Of a stretch of DNA of 54,740 bases, positions 35,043 to 43,853 are shown one piece after another. How positions within the stretch are numbered: position 1 is the stretch's first letter; each line of letters begins with the position of its first letter. Both the position numbers and the translations under genes were made by a program. Under the pieces are notes generated by a model. The model saw only the letters and a list, made by a program, of their open reading frames with translations. It ran no database searches and had not been told where the DNA came from. The stretch lies in contig NZ_MUKP01000034.1 of assembly GCF_002081715.1 (NCBI RefSeq), forward strand, positions 1 through 54,740, in the 5' to 3' direction. The DNA is from Nocardia donostiensis. GTDB lineage: Bacteria; Actinomycetota; Actinomycetes; Mycobacteriales; Mycobacteriaceae.

Positions 35043-36272
35043 ATGGAGCCATCGAGCGAGCACAGGGAAAACGCGGGTACCGGTCCGTTCGCCGATTGGC
35101 TCGATCGTCACGGCGAGGTCTACTTCTCTCAACTGACCGATGATCTCTGGGAACACATCAGCGAAATGCGGGCCGGACCAGAGAAGATACGACCGGCGCT
35201 CCGCGAGTCCATCATTTCCCACTTGCCCGGACTGAAAGCGGCGCTAGAAGACGAAATGGCTTCCGTCGACCTTCCGGGAACGGCCCGTGACTTCGCCGGG
35301 CTGATGGCCCGGTCCGGCCTTCCGCTCTCAGCGCTACTCAGATCCTACGAGTTAGGGCACGCAGCAATATGGAATACCTTCATGGAGTACCTGCGGTCCT
35401 GCCGTGACCTCGAGGTTTCACAACGTGCACTGTCATTGGAAACCGGCTCCATCCGAATGTTCGGGTATATCCAGACAATGACAGGTAAATCCATCGACGA
35501 ATACAATTACGTTAAAGATCGTGTGCTACGCGAGAAGAACTCACGGAAGAACGAACTAGTTCGTGAGGTGCTGGCCGGGAACGGGAACCCGGACAACTTG
35601 GAGAAATTTCTAGGCTATAAGGTCAGCGGCGTTAATATCGGGTACGTCGCATGGGTTACATCAGCAGATCGGGACGCGGAACTACCCGAACTGGCACGAC
35701 GCGCTCTGGGACCCCTCCCCCAGCAACACATCTCCATCCCCGCGCAGCCCGGCACAGTTTACGGGTGGTTCAGCCCCACCCAGCTTTCCGACTATGCTGA
35801 ACTGTCCGCAGTCTCACTGCCAGCAGGTCTCGGCCTCGCAGTAGGGGCTCCGCGTCACGGTGTGCACGGCTTCCGCCAATCTCACCAGGAAGCCACACTC
35901 AGCGCCACACTGATATCGGGTACACCCGCACGTCCAGTGCGCTTCCCTGATGTCTCGGTCCACGTTCTCGCTACCCAAAATCTAGACCTCGCTCGCCGCT
36001 TTGTCGACGACGAACTCGGTCAGCTCATGCGCCACCAAGACAGGGACAGGCTGATGCCCACACTTCGGCATTTCCTGGCCACACTCGGCAGTCCTAGCCG
36101 TACGGCACACCGGCTAGGACTGCACCCAAATACTACGACGCAGCGGATACAACGAATCGAGAGCATACTTGGTGTCGTGATCGACCCCGGAAACCTCAAA
36201 CTACGTGTAGCGGTTGAGCTTGCAGAGCATGTTTCTGGTCAGGAGGGAATGCGTACTGCGGATGGCCTTTGA
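35043..36272 (+). CDS. PucR/CdaR-type transcriptional regulator
   Basis: A 409-residue protein from ATG 35043. Residues 20-160 resemble the RsbT-like/PucR sensory helices (DFAGLMARSGLPLSALLRSY, ELGHAAIWNTFMEYLRS), the middle a GGDEF-like CdaR region (GLGLAVGAPRHGVHGFRQSH, QEATLSATLI). The C-terminal HTH_30 is MPTLRHFLATLGSPSRTAHR, LGLHPNTTTQRIQRIESILG. Divergent to the acyl-CoA cluster, it is the likely activator; ligand presumably the cluster's substrate. Third-position GC is lower here than in neighbours, suggesting later acquisition. Confidence 0.88.
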   Translation: MEPSSEHRENAGTGPFADWLDRHGEVYFSQLTDDLWEHISEMRAGPEKIRPALRESIISHLPGLKAALEDEMASVDLPGTARDFAGLMARSGLPLSALLRSYELGHAAIWNTFMEYLRSCRDLEVSQRALSLETGSIRMFGYIQTMTGKSIDEYNYVKDRVLREKNSRKNELVREVLAGNGNPDNLEKFLGYKVSGVNIGYVAWVTSADRDAELPELARRALGPLPQQHISIPAQPGTVYGWFSPTQLSDYAELSAVSLPAGLGLAVGAPRHGVHGFRQSHQEATLSATLISGTPARPVRFPDVSVHVLATQNLDLARRFVDDELGQLMRHQDRDRLMPTLRHFLATLGSPSRTAHRLGLHPNTTTQRIQRIESILGVVIDPGNLKLRVAVELAEHVSGQEGMRTADGL

Positions 36273-36472
36273 CAAACCGCACGATCATCTCCGGACCTGG
36301 TCGAGCTCCGAAATGAAGTGAGTCGCCACGGGTTGGGTGCCGCCTGTATGAGCTGTTGGGGAGGGGCTGTCTACAGTGTCTACGGGATGTTTCCGCTGTG
36401 GCCTGGTTGTCTGCTGCGTCCCGGCTGCTGGTGGTTGTTCGGGTTCTGGGTGGTGGCCGGATCTCCTGGTAG

Positions 36473-36781
36473 GTTGATGAACGTGGTTTCCGCTGGGGAG
36501 ATACCGCCGAGTGGCATGTTGTTGTCCCGGAAGAGGTTCGGGCGGTAGGGCAGTTCGTCGCTGATATCGCTCGTCAGCTGCGGTCCGGGCTGGACTCGGC
36601 GAGTTCCGATGTCGATGCCCTGCTGGCCGATGGGTGGCGCAGTGATGCCACGGTGCCGTCGCGGAGGGCGCGGCTGATCTCCTCCCGTGCAGGCGGCGGC
36701 GTCGTCCTCGCTGTCCACGCTGGAAACGTGACAGCAGGCTGTCGGAGCCATTCCGGGATTGAGACGCACCAGCTGGGGTAA
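36473..36781 (+). pseudogene. ESX-secretion-associated (EspC/WXG100-like) protein relic
   Basis: An open frame without its own start reads WHVVVPEEVRAVGQFVADIA, RQLRSGLDSASSDVDALLAD and GWRSDA. This parallels actinobacterial EspC-like type VII substrates (V.PEE.RA.G.F...LA..L.SG, then GW.G.A). The WxG turn has become Trp-Arg-Ser. After about residue 60 the sequence is random to the stop at 36781. No ESX machinery genes are in the window, so this is an orphan fragment. Confidence 0.5.
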
Positions 36782-36835
36782 GCGCGTCACGGCGACACGA
36801 GAGATTCCGAGCGTGACCGACGTGGAGGTGAGATC

Positions 36836-37673
36836 ATGTCCCTGCCTGCGCAGCAGCAAACCCCTCCCGGGGTAACCGGCGAATGAACCCGAAACCAGAT
36901 CACGGCGAAGACAGCTACCGAGGATCCGGCCGGCTGGATGGAAAGGTCGCTGTCATCACCGGAGGCGACAGCGGCATCGGGCGGGCGGTGGCGATCGCCT
37001 ATGCCCGTGAAGGCGCCGATGTCTTGGTCTCCTATCTTGACGAGCACGAGGATGCGGCCGAAACCGAGCGGTGGATCCTCGCCGCGGGCCGCAAGTGTGT
37101 GCTGGTGTCGGGTGATCTGGCCGATCCGGCGAAGTGCCGGGAGGTCATCGACAAGGCCGTACAGGAATTCGGTCGGGTCGATGTGCTGGTGAGCAATGCG
37201 GCCTACCAGATGACCCGCGACTCGATCGAAGAGATTCCCGACGAGGAATGGGATCACACCTTGGCTGTGAATCTGAGCGCGTTCTTCCATCTGACCAAGG
37301 CGGCGGTGCCGCACATGCCATCCGGGTCGTCGATCATCGGGTCCTCGTCGGTGAACTCCGATGCGCCCCCGCCGACGCTGTTGCCCTACAACGCCACCAA
37401 GGCCGGCATCGCCAATATGGTGGCCTCACTGCTCAGATGCTCGGCGATCGGGGAATCCGTGCCAACAGCGTGGCGCCCGGCCCGATCTGGACGCCGTTGA
37501 TCCCGGCGACGATGCCGACCGAGCAGGTCGAGAGCTTCGGTGCGCAGGTGCCGCTCGGTCGACCGGGTCAACCCGCGGAGCTGGCACCGGTGTATGTGTT
37601 GCTCGCCGCCGGTGAAGGCAGCTACATCTCCGGCGCCCGGATCGCGGTCACCGGCGGGCAACCGATCCTGTGA
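36836..37673 (+). pseudogene. SDR-family oxidoreductase with two single-base frameshifts
   Basis: The first piece (MSLPAQQQTPPGVTGE, from ATG 36836) matches the proline-rich leader of this SDR group. The frame shifts at 36881, as if a G were lost. The main piece (ATG 36883) has KVAVITGGDSGIGRAVAIAY (cofactor loop), VLVSNAAYQ and the active-site Ser and Tyr in GSSSVNSDAPPPTLLPYNAT with Lys in KAG. A second shift near 37430 (CTGGCTCAG reduced to CTGCTCAG) moves RANSVAPGPIWTPLIPATMP and the tail VTGGQPIL into another frame. Rejoined, the protein would be normal at about 280 residues. Stop overlaps the next gene (GTGA). Confidence 0.8.
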
Positions 37674-38758
37674 CCGGCGGCGAGGCCACGCTGTACCCGC
37701 TGCGGCTGAGTATCACCGCCAAACCCCTGGTGTTCGGTGGGCACGCGATCAGTCGCCGCCTCGGCAAATGCGGGATCCCGGACTGGAGTATCGCCGAGAC
37801 GTGGGAGTGCAGCGACGTCGACGGTGTTGGCGCGCAGGTGACCAACGGTCCGCTGGCCGGGCAGTTGCTGCGCCACCTGGTCACCGAGTATCCCGAAGAG
37901 TTGATGGGGATGGGATGGACCGGCGACCACTTTCCGGTGCTCACCAAGTTCATCGATGCGGGCGGGACTCTGCCGGTGCACCTGCACGCCGACGACGAGA
38001 CGGCGCGACGGGTGGAGGGCCAGCGAAACGGCAAGACCGAGGCCTGGCACATCCTGGACGCCGCCCCAGGCGCCACCGCCCTGTGCGGGGTCAAGGACAG
38101 CGTGGGGCGCGATCAATTGCGAGCAGCGCTGCGCGATCAGGATTTCGACGCGGTCCTGCGCCGACTGCCGGTGAGCGCGGGCCAGACGATCTATGTGCCC
38201 GGTGGCACCCTGCACAGTTTCGGTCCGGGCACCCTGATCTATGAGATCGAGCAGACCTCCGATATCCAGCAGCACGCCATGCACTGGAACATGGAGGACG
38301 GCTCACCCGTGAGCGAGGAGCAGTTCGACACCAATATCGATCTGCTCATACAAGAGGTCCGGCTCGATCACCGACCCGATTTCGAACCCGGCTTGAAGAT
38401 CGCCGTCGATGACGGGGTGCAACGGGTTTTCTTGTGCGCGGGACCGTATTTCGCGCTCGAGCGTTGGCAGGCAGGCAGCACGCGATCGGTGCGGCACACG
38501 TTCGCCACCGCGCAGATCCTGACCAATGTCGGCGCGCCGGTGCGCGTGCGGACCGGCGGCTTCCAGGAGGAACTCGGTAGCGCGCAAACACTGCTGCTGC
38601 CCGCGATATGTGGGTGGGTCGAGATCCTCGGTCCCGCCGATGTCCTGTTCGGTTACCTGCCCGATCTCGAACGCGACGTGGACACCCCGTTGCGCGAGGC
38701 CGGCTATTCGCAGGCTCTCATCGCCTCCCTCGGCGCGGGCCGCCCCGATACCCTATGA
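37670..38758 (+). CDS. Class I mannose-6-phosphate isomerase-like cupin
   Basis: A 362-residue protein from GTG 37670. The metal site is recognisable in GTLPVHLHADDETARRVEGQ and KTEAWHILDAAPGA, where type I phosphomannose isomerases have the QVHP and E.K.E.W motifs; His-rich HLH and Glu supply zinc ligands. YVPGGTLHSFGPGTLIYEIE carries the last His, followed by QTSD. A second cupin-like domain fills the C-terminus. It would interconvert an aldose and a ketose phosphate. It follows the SDR gene with 4-bp overlap, and a sugar-isomerase fragment follows, hinting at a former sugar-catabolic operon. Confidence 0.85.
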   Translation: MTGGEATLYPLRLSITAKPLVFGGHAISRRLGKCGIPDWSIAETWECSDVDGVGAQVTNGPLAGQLLRHLVTEYPEELMGMGWTGDHFPVLTKFIDAGGTLPVHLHADDETARRVEGQRNGKTEAWHILDAAPGATALCGVKDSVGRDQLRAALRDQDFDAVLRRLPVSAGQTIYVPGGTLHSFGPGTLIYEIEQTSDIQQHAMHWNMEDGSPVSEEQFDTNIDLLIQEVRLDHRPDFEPGLKIAVDDGVQRVFLCAGPYFALERWQAGSTRSVRHTFATAQILTNVGAPVRVRTGGFQEELGSAQTLLLPAICGWVEILGPADVLFGYLPDLERDVDTPLREAGYSQALIASLGAGRPDTL

Positions 38759-38770
38759 GCGGAGTCAGGT

Positions 38771-38910
38771 ATGAGTCGGTTGCCCTTCGACTATTCAGTG
38801 AACCAATTCGCCGCCACACCAAGCATTTTCGAGCAAGACATCGCGCACTACACCGAGGCGGGCGTCGGCGTGATCGAAGTGTGCCAGGCAAAATTGGACC
38901 CCGACCGTGG
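38771..38910 (+). pseudogene. N-terminal fragment of a sugar phosphate isomerase/epimerase (TIM barrel)
   Basis: From ATG 38771: LPFDYSVNQFAATPSIFEQD, IAHYTEAGVGVIEVCQAKLD, the first two beta-alpha units of xylose-isomerase-like epimerases. Similarity ends near 38905, where the strand changes to another gene's fragment. Thirteen bp downstream of the isomerase gene and on the same strand, it was probably the next gene of that operon before truncation. Confidence 0.65.
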
Positions 38911-39182
38911 CAGTGAACAATTGGCGGCGGCCGTGGCCGCTCGCCCGCAACGCCGTCATGGCCGACCACACCCGTGCCGACTGGCGCGACCTTCTGCCGA
39001 CCCTCGACCTGCCCGCCCTGGTCCTGGTCGCCCGTAAAGACAAGGTGTTCGACTGGCACGGTCCGCATGTGCCTGGCGCGCGGACGGCGTCCTTCGACAA
39101 CAGCAGCCACGCCCTCTTCCTCGACGAACCCGAAAAATTCGACCAAGTCGTCGGAGCCTTCGTGATCCACAATCGCGCGTAG
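38907..39182 (+). pseudogene. C-terminal fragment of an alpha/beta hydrolase
   Basis: The frame gives RNAVMADHTRADWRDLLPTL, LPALVLVARKDKVFDWHGPH with catalytic Asp, FDNSSHALFLDEPEKFDQVV with catalytic His, and stop at 39182. This is the last third of an alpha/beta-hydrolase; the nucleophile half is missing. It is joined out of frame to the epimerase fragment. Confidence 0.65.
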
Positions 39183-39399
39183 CCTGGATCACCGCCAACT
39201 ATCGACGGAGACAGCGGTTGCCGTGAGCTCGTCGCAACAAAGCAAAGTCCCCGGAATCATGGCGCCATTTGTCCAGGTTCGGACACTTAGAGCACCAGTC
39301 CCTTGACTATTCCGGCAGCTTCGAGGGTATCGAGTACGGTGGCGGCACCGATAGTGAAATCTCGCTGTTCGCTCGAACCGATGATGAAGGGGAACGGCA

Positions 39400-39603
39400 G
39401 TGGCGGGTGACAAGGCCGATACTCAGATCTGGCAAACCGATGAACACCCGACATGGATCATCAAATTCTCCGACCTCGGCTTTCGCAGGCTCCTCCTCGT
39501 CGCTGCAGACCTCAGCGAGCCTTCTCTACAGTCGCTCGCTACCTTCGCCGATCGCCTCCGCGCAGTCGAAGGGCTGCTGCCTGATCCATTATGGCCGGAA
39601 TGA
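39400..39603 (+). CDS. Small hypothetical protein
   Basis: GTG 39400 follows AAGGGGAA by six bases. The 67-residue product (ADTQIWQTDEHPTWIIKFSD, FRRLLLVAADLSEPSLQSLA) is neutral to acidic, with two probable helices and no membrane segment. Third-position GC is lower than average. No family recognised; the good ribosome site is the main support. Nothing else is seen in 39183-39399. Confidence 0.4.
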   Translation: MAGDKADTQIWQTDEHPTWIIKFSDLGFRRLLLVAADLSEPSLQSLATFADRLRAVEGLLPDPLWPE

Positions 39604-39714
39604 GAAGAGTCATCCGCCGGCAATGTCCACGCTGAGTACGTCGACGAGGTCGGATTGCGCGAAAACAGACGATGGTCGAGCCGGCGGCTGGTACGACAGC
39701 ACCGGCACCTGGAT

Positions 39715-40230
39715 CTACAACCTGGCGTACACAGGCGGCGCTACGACCAGCGGTGGACGGACATGGGTGGGGAACCCGGGCAGGCGCGCAGCGGCCGCGG
39801 CCTTGGCGAAGGCGATATCGCTGAGCGATAGCCGTTTACGGGCATCAGTGTAGAGGTCGAATTCTTGCTGCCGTGCTCGTGCCCCGTCCGCGTCTCCCGA
39901 CACCACCGCAGCCGCAATCGCTACCGGCAGCTCGGCGACGGGCCCACCCGCGCCGATGATGACACCAGCAGCACCCAGCCCACCGATCTGCGCGCCAACT
40001 CGACCACATCACCGACCGCACAGGAACCGACATGCGCCACCAGCCTGCCACCCCAACGCTCCCGGCAGCGCTCGACCACCTGCATCCTTTCCCGCATTGC
40101 CAACCCAGCGAACTCGCCGGTGGTCCCGTTGACCAGGATCGTCTCGACCCCGCAGCGGCCAGCAGATCCAGATAGTCGCTCATGGCCGGCAGCCCAGCCC
40201 AGCTTGCGCGAGCAGAAGCTGCCGTGATGC
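39715..40230 (-). pseudogene. Dihydrodipicolinate synthase (DapA)-family relic
   Basis: The N-terminal part reads SDYLDLLAAAG in one frame, then ETILVNGTTGEFAGLAMRER and VVERCRERWGGRLVAHVGSC in another, the schiff-base aldolase barrel start with GTTGE. The C-terminal part (GDADGARARQQEFDLYTDAR, then SDIAFAKAAAAARLPGFPTH) ends at 39715. The middle 100 or so residues, including the catalytic Lys and Tyr, are deleted. Members split or form keto-acid aldol products. Dead. Confidence 0.65.
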
Positions 40231-40276
40231 GCGGTGACATGGGACGCGCCTTTCCGACTGGCGGCGGAGATCACAC

Positions 40277-40305
40277 TGGACCTCAAGTCAAGTTGAGCTT
40301 ATAGC
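40277..40305 (+). promoter_or_regulatory. Promoter with internal palindrome upstream of imine reductase
   Basis: A -35-like TGGACC (40277-40282) and -10-like TATAGC (40300-40305) are 17 bp apart. The spacer is filled by CTCAA-N6-TTGAG (40282-40297), resembling MerR/SoxR-class operators (CCTCAAGTTAACTTGAGG). No MerR gene is adjacent. Confidence 0.4.
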
Positions 40306-40345
40306 GTCGTTCTGCAGCTTTCCACTCGATAACGCGAGGAGCATC

Positions 40346-41239
40346 ATGACGGCAATCGATGGCGGCACCGCCACCGCACCCACGGTCACCGTTCTCGGAC
40401 TCGGCGCCATGGGCTCGGCGATCGCCAAGACGTTCGTCGGTCGCGGCTTCCGCACCACGGTGTGGAACCGGACCGCGAGCAGGACCGCACCCCTGGTCTA
40501 TATCGGTGCAACGGCCGCCGTGACCGCGGCCGACGCGGTGGCTGCGAGCGATCTTGTCGTGGTGTGCCTGCTCGACAGCACTGCGGTCGACGAGGTTTTG
40601 CAGTCGGTCGATTCCGCGATCACGGGCAAGGTGCTTGTGAACGTCACCAGTGGGTCTCCTGCCCAGGCTCGGGCGAACGAACGTTGGGCGAACGAGCATG
40701 GCGCGGAGTACCTCGACGGCAAGATCATGGGCGATCCGCCGTACGTGGGCACACCGAACATCATGTTCCCGTTCAGCGGATCCCGCAGCGCCTACGACGC
40801 CCACGAGTCGACGCTGCGGGCACTCGGCACCATCGCCTACCACGGCACGGACCCCGGCGCGGCCGCAGTCGAGTTCATGGGCCAGGTCGCGGTGGCATAC
40901 GAACTGCTCATCGGCTTCCTACACACCCTTCAACTGGTGCGAGCCGAAGGGTTCGACGTCACGCAGTTCGCCGAACGCATCGCCGGATCGGTGGCCGCCT
41001 TCCCGGCATTGCTGACCTCGATCGGCAAGGCAGTCCACGAGGGCGAGTACCCACCGGACCTCGGCCCGCTCAACGTTCAAGTGGCGCTGATGGACGACAT
41101 GATCAACCATCGGGAATCGGTCGGTGTGGAAGCCGTCCGAATGCGCGAAATCAAGCGTCTGATGGACCGCCGCGTCGCCAGCGGCAACGGCGAACAGGGT
41201 TTCTCGAGCCTTTTCGAAGAACTGACGAGCCACAGCTGA
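40346..41239 (+). CDS. NADPH-dependent imine reductase-like oxidoreductase
   Basis: A 297-residue protein. VTVLGLGAMGSAIAKTFVGR is the Rossmann motif of the 6-phosphogluconate/beta-hydroxyacid dehydrogenase group, and TTVWNRTASRTAPL (N-R-T-x-x-R) signals NADPH preference as in imine reductases. EYLDGKIMGDPPYVGTPNIM matches the IRED/reductive aminase family rather than hydroxyisobutyrate dehydrogenase (no GGxxGA Lys motif). The all-helical C-terminal half forms the swapped dimer. It probably reduces a cyclic imine or performs reductive amination; natural substrate unknown. AGGAG precedes the ATG. Confidence 0.85.
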   Translation: MTAIDGGTATAPTVTVLGLGAMGSAIAKTFVGRGFRTTVWNRTASRTAPLVYIGATAAVTAADAVAASDLVVVCLLDSTAVDEVLQSVDSAITGKVLVNVTSGSPAQARANERWANEHGAEYLDGKIMGDPPYVGTPNIMFPFSGSRSAYDAHESTLRALGTIAYHGTDPGAAAVEFMGQVAVAYELLIGFLHTLQLVRAEGFDVTQFAERIAGSVAAFPALLTSIGKAVHEGEYPPDLGPLNVQVALMDDMINHRESVGVEAVRMREIKRLMDRRVASGNGEQGFSSLFEELTSHS

Positions 41240-41856
41240 AATCCCTCGCCCGCCTGTTGCTGCCAGGTTGCGCTGGCGGCCAACTGGCTCCCCACCAGGT
41301 GGCCGTCAGCGCGGATTCCCAACTGGCCGCTGGCGTCCGCGAATCCGGTAGACGCATCTACGGTGACGGCGAACTGAAAACATCCCCGCCGTTCGACACC
41401 GCGTGTGACGGATCATCCACATCGAACGCCTAACCGCAGCTGCGACCGGACAGAAACCGAAGCCGGCGCGCGCAGCTCGTCCGTCAGCGAAGCTCGAATC
41501 CGCGAACAACGCATCGCCCCCCCTTGCAGTCCTGCCGCACGTCGCGGCTCTACTGGGGGCAGCAGATGAGCACACCTGCAACAGCGACGGGTGGGCGATT
41601 TATTACGCAGGTCGGTTGGGCTAGGCACCATGAACCGGCAACCACGCGACCTCTGATCGCCTGGCACTGCTGACGGGTGGCCTGCATGGTGACTCGCGCC
41701 CTCCATCGTCAAGGGCGCTTCCGACGTCGACTTCGCTGATGGTATTTCGCCGCCCCCAACCGCGAAGCCGCTAGGCGATAAGGGCAGGCGGGTAGCCGCC
41801 CTCGGTAAACACAGCCCACCACCCAATAGTGCCCCATTGCCGGCAAGCCGCACAGC
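41240..41856. other. Gene-free interval
   Basis: About 0.6 kb after the imine reductase with no recognisable coding frame on either strand and no clear repeat. It ends where the Tn3 transposase fragment begins. Confidence 0.4.
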
Positions 41857-42123
41857 GTGATCTACTACGGCAAGATCGGGGCGATGGCTTCCAACCGGGC
41901 CGACGAACAAGAGCTGAGCGTGCAGTGCCTGCGGATCGTGCAAGCCTCCCTCGTCTATGTCAGCACTCTCATGATCCAGGACCTGCTCGACGACCCCGAC
42001 GTCGGCGACATCCTGACCACCCCGGCCGACAAATGCGGGGTGACTCCGCTGTTCTGGGAACATGTCCTGCCCTACGGTGAGGTGAAATCGAACATGACCA
42101 GCCGTCTCACCCTCCGCGGGTGA
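41857..42123 (+). mobile_element. Tn3-family transposase C-terminal fragment
   Basis: The 88-residue frame reads NRADEQELSVQCLRIVQASL, VYVSTLMIQDLLDD, TPLFWEHVLPYGEVKSNMTS and RLTLRG. This is the extreme C-terminus of Tn3-like DDE transposases of nearly 1000 residues, where L.PLFW.HV.PYGEV is typical. No resolvase or 38-bp repeat is visible. It stops about 100 bp before the dikinase-like gene. Confidence 0.72.
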
Positions 42124-42228
42124 GGCTTGGCCGGTGTTCGGTTGAATGCGCTGGTCATGCCGTCTCGATGTAGTCGATACCGGCTGAGCTGGGCCTGGTT
42201 GGGTCGGCGGGGTCGGTTGGCGCGGCGA

Positions 42229-43851
42229 CTATGGGCGACGGAGAGCCGTGTGTGCGGCGCTGAGGCGTTCGGCGTCGCTGCGTTTGGTGTTGTCGCCGGA
42301 TATCTGGTCGGCCCATTCGAGTAGTCGGTGCACGTGAGGGGCGGTGGTGGTCCCGACGGGTGGGTTTCCGGCGGTTATCTCGCCACCGGTTCCATCGATG
42401 GCGATGAGGGTGCCTTCGGGGATTACGTGTCGACCGATTCGTATTGTGGTGGCGTCAATGGTCAGTTCGGCGACTCCGACGACGGCAGGTTTGCCCATCG
42501 CTCGCGCGACGACGGCGGCGTGGCAGGTGGGGCCGCCGTGGGCGGTGAGGACTCCGGCGGCGGCGGCCAGGCCGTGCATGTCGAGCGGAGAGGTGTCCGG
42601 TCGCACCAGTATGACCGGGCCGTGTGTGGCCATGCGGACCGCGGTGTCGGGGGTAGTCACTACGCGGCCGACAGCGACACCCGGGCAGGCACCTTGCCCG
42701 CGGGCGAGGATGTCTGCGACGCTGTCGAGGATCATGCGGGGTGTGCGGGCGTGCTGAAGCTGTAGCGGGGTGATTCGCTGCAGTGCCTCCTGGTGCCCGA
42801 TCACGCCCTCCTCGACGAGGGCGACCGCGATGTGCACGGCAGCCGCGGCGGTCACTTTGGCGCGGTGTACTTGCAGGACCCAGAACTCGCCGCCTTCGAA
42901 GGTGAACTCGATGCAGCATGAGTCTCGGTAGTGCGCTTCGATCCGATCGAGGGCCGCTACGAGCTGGGCCCATACGGCCGGCTCTCGATCGGCCAGTTCG
43001 CACAGTGGCAGCGTCGGCGATCTGCCGGAGACGACGTCGTCGCCTTGGCTGCCGAACAGGATGTCGCCGAAGGGGACCCGTTCGCCGGTATTGGGATCGC
43101 GGCTGAACGCGACTCCGGTCCCGCTGTGCCGGTCGCGGTGTCCGAAGACCATCGCCTGCACGATCACGGCTGTTCCGAGGTCGTGCGGGATATCGTGAAT
43201 CGCGCGGAACGTGCGCGCGCGAGGGGTATCCCATGAGGAGCACACGGCTGTGATCGCCAGCTCCAGCTGCCGGAACGCATCGTGCAGGACCTGCTGTCCG
43301 GCTTGTTCTGAGATGAGGGCCTCGATGACTTCGATCGCGTGGTGGATGCGCGTCTGCTCGTCGCCGAGATTCTGCTGAATCGCCTCGACCACCATCGATT
43401 CCGCGCTCGCTGCGCCGGTGTCGGTGATCGCGGACGCGAAGCTCGACAGGAATCGCAACCGGGCGATGGACGCGAACCGCGGTTCGCCTGTCTCGGTGGT
43501 CAATCCGCGTGCGGCCGTTGCGGTGAGTCCGAGGTTGAGGACGGTGTCCATCATGCCCGGCATCGACACCGCGGCCCCGGAGCGAACAGACACCGTCAGG
43601 GGCCTTTCGGGGCCACCGAGCCTACGCTGCGTGGCAGTTTCGAGGTCACCGATGGCGACCGTGAGTTCGGCGGCGAAGCCCTCGGGAAAGCACCCGTCAC
43701 GCAGGAATGCGCGGCATACTTCGGTGCTGATGACGAAACCGGCGGGAACGGGCAAACCCAGGCGTCGCAGCATGATGAGCCCGTGCGCCTTGGCGCCCAG
43801 GACTTCCGAGGTCTCCTGGACCTCTGCGGAAAGGGGGTGAATGTATTGCAT
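42229..43851 (-). CDS. ppdK: Short pyruvate,phosphate dikinase-like protein (ATP-grasp and phosphohistidine domains only)
   Basis: From ATG 43851 the protein has 540 residues. Residues 1-330 are the ATP-binding part: LGAKAHGLIMLRRLGLPVPA, SVRSGAAVSMPGMMDTVLNL, GTGVAFSRDPNTGE. The swivelling domain holds GGPTCHAAVVARAMGKPAVV with the phosphorylated His444. The C-terminal PEP/pyruvate TIM barrel of full-length PPDK (about 870 residues) is absent, as in the 490-residue mycobacterial PpdK. So it may transfer phosphate to another acceptor. Third gene of a compact operon, 2 bp after the wHTH gene. The open frame runs to 44295, but that extension is antisense-like. Confidence 0.85.
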   Translation of the reverse strand: MQYIHPLSAEVQETSEVLGAKAHGLIMLRRLGLPVPAGFVISTEVCRAFLRDGCFPEGFAAELTVAIGDLETATQRRLGGPERPLTVSVRSGAAVSMPGMMDTVLNLGLTATAARGLTTETGEPRFASIARLRFLSSFASAITDTGAASAESMVVEAIQQNLGDEQTRIHHAIEVIEALISEQAGQQVLHDAFRQLELAITAVCSSWDTPRARTFRAIHDIPHDLGTAVIVQAMVFGHRDRHSGTGVAFSRDPNTGERVPFGDILFGSQGDDVVSGRSPTLPLCELADREPAVWAQLVAALDRIEAHYRDSCCIEFTFEGGEFWVLQVHRAKVTAAAAVHIAVALVEEGVIGHQEALQRITPLQLQHARTPRMILDSVADILARGQGACPGVAVGRVVTTPDTAVRMATHGPVILVRPDTSPLDMHGLAAAAGVLTAHGGPTCHAAVVARAMGKPAVVGVAELTIDATTIRIGRHVIPEGTLIAIDGTGGEITAGNPPVGTTTAPHVHRLLEWADQISGDNTKRSDAERLSAAHTALRRP

Positions 43852-43853
43852 CT

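Noticed and set aside
42229..43851. Rifampin phosphotransferase
   Set aside because: Domain types overlap, but the protein is 540 rather than about 865 residues and lacks the antibiotic-binding domain between the ATP-grasp and His domains.
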